64,000 nt of DNA from an uncultured Desulfovibrio sp. (lineage in GTDB: Bacteria > Desulfobacterota > Desulfovibrionia > Desulfovibrionales > Desulfovibrionaceae), in NCBI GenBank assembly GCA_949291675.1, contig CASEWR010000125.1, positions 1-64,000 of the forward strand. The letters run 5' to 3'. Both the position numbers and the translations under genes were made by a program. Positions 61,136-64,000 of this stretch are shown in pieces (within the stretch, counting starts at the first letter, position 1; the number at the start of each line of letters is the position of its first letter). Below the pieces are notes generated by a model, which searched no databases, was not told the origin of the DNA, and saw only the letters and a list, made by a program, of their open reading frames with translations.

Positions 61136-61270
61136 CACAGTCCACATACATGGCACAGACAGTCCATCTGTGAGGCGCAGACAGTCCACATGCGTCGCAC
61201 AGACAGTCCATGTGCATGACACACGCAGTCCACATGCAGGACATGTCCAGTCCACGTGCAGGACATGTCC
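61136..61270. repeat. Degenerate ~21-bp tandem repeats
   Basis: Six to seven imperfect units on the theme CACAGACAGTCCACATGC(A/G), each carrying AGTCCA(C/T), run from 61136 to 61270 between the adenine deaminase and the thioesterase-like gene. Inverted variants (ACATGTCC) appear at the end. The rest of the 461-bp spacer (60890-61350) shows no gene. Confidence 0.8.
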
Positions 61271-61350
61271 CCATAACCACCCATCGCTGCACAGGCCTGC
61301 AGCATCAGTGAGGCCTGGCAGCAGAGCAGGCCAGCCTGCGGGAGAACACT

Positions 61351-61743
61351 ATGGCAGAACTCACCATCGGCCTTGAGGCCACGCTGACCATTGCCGTGGA
61401 CACGGCAAAGACAGCTGCCGCAGTCGGCAGCGGCTCCCTGCCTGTCTATGCCACCCCCATGCTCATTGCTGCCATGGAAGAGGCAGCCTGCCAGGCCATT
61501 GCCGGGGGCCTTGGCGAGGATGAGACCAGTGTGGGCACTAGGGTGGACGTTGAGCACCTTGCGCCCACCCCTGTGGGCGGCACAGTGACCGTGACGGCAC
61601 GTCTGACCGGCATCGAGGGCCGCAGCCTCACCTTTGCCGTGGAGGCCAGTGACACTGCCTCCCAGGTGGCCAGGGGCGTGCACACACGCTTCCTTGTCCA
61701 GGCCACACGCTTCATGGACAAGGCTGCCAGACGCCTTGGCTGA
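61351..61743 (+). CDS. FlK-like hotdog-fold acyl-CoA thioesterase
   Basis: A 130-residue protein resembling the fluoroacetyl-CoA thioesterase family. Thr35 (VYATPML), Glu43 (AAMEEAA) and His69 (VDVEHLAPTPVGG) are spaced exactly as the Thr42-Glu50-His76 triad of FlK (+8 and +34). Family members are mostly of unknown substrate, probably small acyl-CoA esters. ATG start preceded by GGGAGAA. It stands alone on the plus strand, facing rho across a shared terminator. Confidence 0.85.
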   Translation: MAELTIGLEATLTIAVDTAKTAAAVGSGSLPVYATPMLIAAMEEAACQAIAGGLGEDETSVGTRVDVEHLAPTPVGGTVTVTARLTGIEGRSLTFAVEASDTASQVARGVHTRFLVQATRFMDKAARRLG

Positions 61744-61936
61744 GCCTGTCAGGCAGGCACTGTGCGAGCCGTACAAATGAGCTGACAGGCGCAGGTTTTT
61801 CCTGTATCAGCCTTTCGCACAGGCTGTCTCTGTCTTCGTGGTTGGGATGTGACAGGGGGCCTGTGCGCCGAACAGGCAGGTGAAGAGGCAGCGGTCCTCT
61901 GCTGCGAGCTGCTGCTGCTTCCTCTGCCTGAGACCA

Positions 61937-61972
61937 CAAGGCCCCTTGTGCTGCTGCACAAGGGGCCTTTGT
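61937..61972. terminator. Terminator between the thioesterase gene and rho
   Basis: A 14-bp stem (CAAGGCCCCTTGTG with CACAAGGGGCCTTTG, loop CTGCTG) with GCCTTTG on the plus side. It serves the plus-strand gene best; for rho on the minus strand the T-run is lacking. Confidence 0.7.
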
Positions 61973-62118
61973 AGTGGTGCGCCCTGCATCGGGCGGGGCA
62001 TCGGTGCTGGCCTGCAGGCCAGGTTTCCGGCAGGCCGCAGGCGTACAGACTTCGGGCTGGCTGAGCCTGCGGGCGGCCAGTCCGGCATGGCTCATGAGCG
62101 CAGACCCTATCTGCGGCC

Positions 62119-63411
62119 CTATCTGCCCATGGCCTTGAGGAAGTCCTTGTTGGTCTTGGTGGCCTTCATCTTCTCTATCAGGAACTCCAGGCTCTCCGCG
62201 GTCTGCATGGGGCCTAAGATCTTGCGCATGATCCAGGTGCGCTTGAGCACGTCCTCAGAGAGGAGCAGTTCCTCCCTGCGTGTGCCTGTGCGGTGCAGAT
62301 CAATGGCCGGGAAGATGCGCCGCTCAGCTAAGTGGCGGTCCAGACAGATTTCCATGTTGCCTGTGCCCTTGAACTCTTCAAAGATGACTTCGTCCATGCG
62401 CGAGCCTGTCTCTGTGAGGGCTGTGGCCAGGATGGTGAGGCTGCCGCCTTCCTCCAGGTTTCTGGCAGCACCAAAGAAGCGCTTGGGACGCTGCAGGGCA
62501 TTGGCATCAAGACCACCGGTGAGCACGCGGCCTGAGGCAGGGGTCACGGTATTGTAGGCTCTGCCCACTCTGGTGATGGAGTCCAGGAGAATGACCACGT
62601 CACGCTTGCGCTCGACCAGACGCTTGGCCTTTTCCAGCACCATTTCACAGACCTGCACATGGCGCTGCGGGGGCTCGTCAAAGGTGGAGCTGATGATCTC
62701 GGCGCCCCTGACGGTGCGGGCCATGTCCGTTACTTCCTCGGGACGCTCGTCAATGAGCAGGATGATGAGGTAGCAGTCAGGGTTGTTGGTGGAGATGGCA
62801 TTGGCCAGGGACTGCAAGAGCACTGTCTTGCCTGTCCTTGGCGGGGCCACAATGAGGCCGCGCTGCCCGCAGCCAATGGGAGCGAGCAGGTCAATGATGC
62901 GGTTGGCATAGTTGGTGCTGCCGTTTTCCATGACCAGCTGCCGTTTGGGGTAGATCGGGGTCAGGTTGTCAAAGAGCACCAGGTTTCTGGCCTTTTCCGG
63001 GGACTCGAAGCCAATGCTGCAGACCTTGAGCAGGGCAAAGTAGCGTTCCCCTTCCTTGGGCGGCCGGATCTGCCCTGAGACCACATCGCCCTTGCGCAGG
63101 GAGAACTTGCGAATCTGCGAGGGCGAGACATAGATGTCGTCAGGGCCGGGCATGTAGGAATAGAAGGTTGAGCGCAGAAAGCCGAAGCCGTCCGGAAGAA
63201 TTTCCAGCACGCCGTCGCCGTAGATGGCGCCGTCATGGGAGCCGCAGGCCTGCAGAATGGCAAAGAGCAGCTCCTGCTTGCGCAGCGAGCTGGCATTGTC
63301 CACGCCATAGGCGTCGGCCAGCTGCATGAGGTCATTCATGGAGCTGGTCTTCAGGGTTGAGAGATTGAGGGAGCCATCCGCAGGTGGATTGGCCAGTATT
63401 TTCTTGAGCAT
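62119..63411 (-). CDS. rho: Transcription termination factor Rho
   Basis: A 430-residue hexameric RNA helicase. N-domain ([22 protein letters not shown]), RNA-binding cold-shock-like domain with GFGFLRS and the [18 protein letters not shown] primary site, Walker A (APPRTGKT) and Walker B ([16 protein letters not shown]), Q-loop and R-loop regions ([27 protein letters not shown]). Length is typical of forms without N-terminal insertions. The ATG at 63411 is accepted; nothing upstream resembles Rho. Confidence 0.97.
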   Translation of the reverse strand: MLKKILANPPADGSLNLSTLKTSSMNDLMQLADAYGVDNASSLRKQELLFAILQACGSHDGAIYGDGVLEILPDGFGFLRSTFYSYMPGPDDIYVSPSQIRKFSLRKGDVVSGQIRPPKEGERYFALLKVCSIGFESPEKARNLVLFDNLTPIYPKRQLVMENGSTNYANRIIDLLAPIGCGQRGLIVAPPRTGKTVLLQSLANAISTNNPDCYLIILLIDERPEEVTDMARTVRGAEIISSTFDEPPQRHVQVCEMVLEKAKRLVERKRDVVILLDSITRVGRAYNTVTPASGRVLTGGLDANALQRPKRFFGAARNLEEGGSLTILATALTETGSRMDEVIFEEFKGTGNMEICLDRHLAERRIFPAIDLHRTGTRREELLLSEDVLKRTWIMRKILGPMQTAESLEFLIEKMKATKTNKDFLKAMGR

Positions 63412-64000
63412 AATCTATCCGGAAAGGGTTGTGGACCTCGGGGGCATGGCTGGACTCCGGCGGGGGTCAGGACAGTCGCCATGAGCACTTGTGCCGGACA
63501 GGGGCCGGACAGGGCAGCAGCAGACGTGACGCCAGGATATGTTCCGGGACACAAGGCCAGGAGCATGGGGCCAGAGTGTGGCCAGCATGGGGCCTGAATG
63601 CGGCCCTGACTGCAGCCCTGACTGCAGCGCAGGCACAGGTCTGGCCCAGGTCAGGCACAGACCAGGCAGGGGCCTGCCAGATCAGGCACAGGTCAGGCAC
63701 AGGCCAGAACAGGCACAGATCTGACCAGTGCAGGCACAGATCTGGCGCAGGTCTGGTGCAGATCAGGCGCAGCCAGGCATGGGCGCAGGGGCACAGGGCC
63801 GGCATATCCCTTGAGAGCGTGCGATTTTTGAGAGCTGACGTATCAGGGTGTCCTGACAAAACGCGGGGAAGCCATGACAGTTGTGATGAGAGGGGAGTCT
63901 TTGTGAGAGGGGTGAAGGGGCAGGGCACAGGCAGGAAGAGCCCATTGCGCAAAACACTTGCGCAAGGTGCAGGCGAAGGCCTGATGCCGGGACGGAAGGG
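63412..64000. other. Low-complexity region upstream of rho
   Basis: 589 bp with no supportable gene. Positions 63590-63780 are degenerate units of the types CAGGCACAG, GGTCTGG and ATCAGGCGCAG. I found no clear rho promoter; the leader could be long and self-regulated, as it is in other bacteria, but nothing specific is visible. Confidence 0.5.
63636..63782. repeat. Degenerate CAGGCACAG(A/G)TC repeat tract
   Basis: About a dozen imperfect copies of a 10-16-bp unit, (G/A)TCAGGCACAG, in head-to-tail order, lying about 230-370 bp upstream of rho. Confidence 0.75.

Noticed and set aside
61136..61270. CRISPR array
   Set aside because: Units are imperfect, about 21 bp, and without unique spacers of constant length; no cas genes are nearby.
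63636..63782. CRISPR array or iteron origin
   Set aside because: Repeats are short, degenerate and lack regular spacing; no replication gene is nearby.
63467..63952. A 161-codon minus-strand frame upstream of rho
   Set aside because: Its sequence is repeat-derived (Leu-Cys-Pro-Ala runs), without a ribosome-binding site or motif.

Overview
This 64 kb stretch reads as a chromosomal segment of a GC-rich sulfate-reducing bacterium, most likely a member of the Desulfovibrionaceae. That placement is inferred from a two-gene DsrM/DsrK-like (HdrE/HdrD-like) membrane redox module and from a long housekeeping cluster in the order yceD-rpmF-plsX-fabH-fabG-acpP-fabF-glyA-dCMP deaminase-ribD-ribE-ribH-nusB-leuS-holA, which resembles the cluster I know from Desulfovibrio. 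The species cannot be fixed from the sequence alone.

Layout. The left edge (1-140) carries what looks like the right end of an IS200/IS605-type element. Positions 166-8897 hold a minus-strand type I secretion operon: a C39-like ABC exporter, an HlyD-type adaptor with a very long N-terminal extension, a Cache-PAS receptor with a degenerate HD-GYP domain, and a polytopic membrane protein. Next come the DsrMK-like pair (9449-12019) and the large information-processing block on the minus strand (12686-27959): tRNA-Thr-Tyr-Gly-tuf-rpmG-tRNA-Trp-secE-nusG-rplK-rplA-rplJ-rplL, then rpoB-rpoC. A plus-strand ImmA-like gene with a lost zinc-binding histidine and a UUCG-capped terminator sit between rplL and rpoB, so the usual L7/L12-RNA polymerase transcriptional coupling looks broken.

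From 28109 to 35784 lie prmC, a lon gene interrupted by one in-frame amber codon, and the plus-strand run ffh-rpsP-khpA-rimM. The trmD and rplS genes that often follow rimM are absent; a short unrecognised gene lies there instead. From 36307 to 52159 the minus-strand cluster covers DNA polymerase delta, LeuRS, NusB, riboflavin synthesis (without ribBA), a dCMP deaminase, SHMT and type II fatty acid and phospholipid initiation. The remainder holds a LysE exporter, a GIY-YIG protein, a small membrane protein, recJ, pyrF, gmk, yicC, a plus-strand adenine deaminase, an FlK-like thioesterase and rho.

A recurring oddity is low-complexity expansion. Spacers are full of short degenerate direct repeats. 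Several normally compact proteins (NusB, Lon, PrmC, Ffh, the secretion adaptor and exporter, the HD-GYP protein) carry Ala/Pro/Gln/Gly- or Asp-Gly-rich repeats not expected for their families. Starts were moved from the longest frame where a conserved N-terminus or ribosome-binding site supported it (rpoB, tuf, secE, glyA, leuS, holA, recJ, yicC, lon, rimM, dCMP deaminase, LysE).
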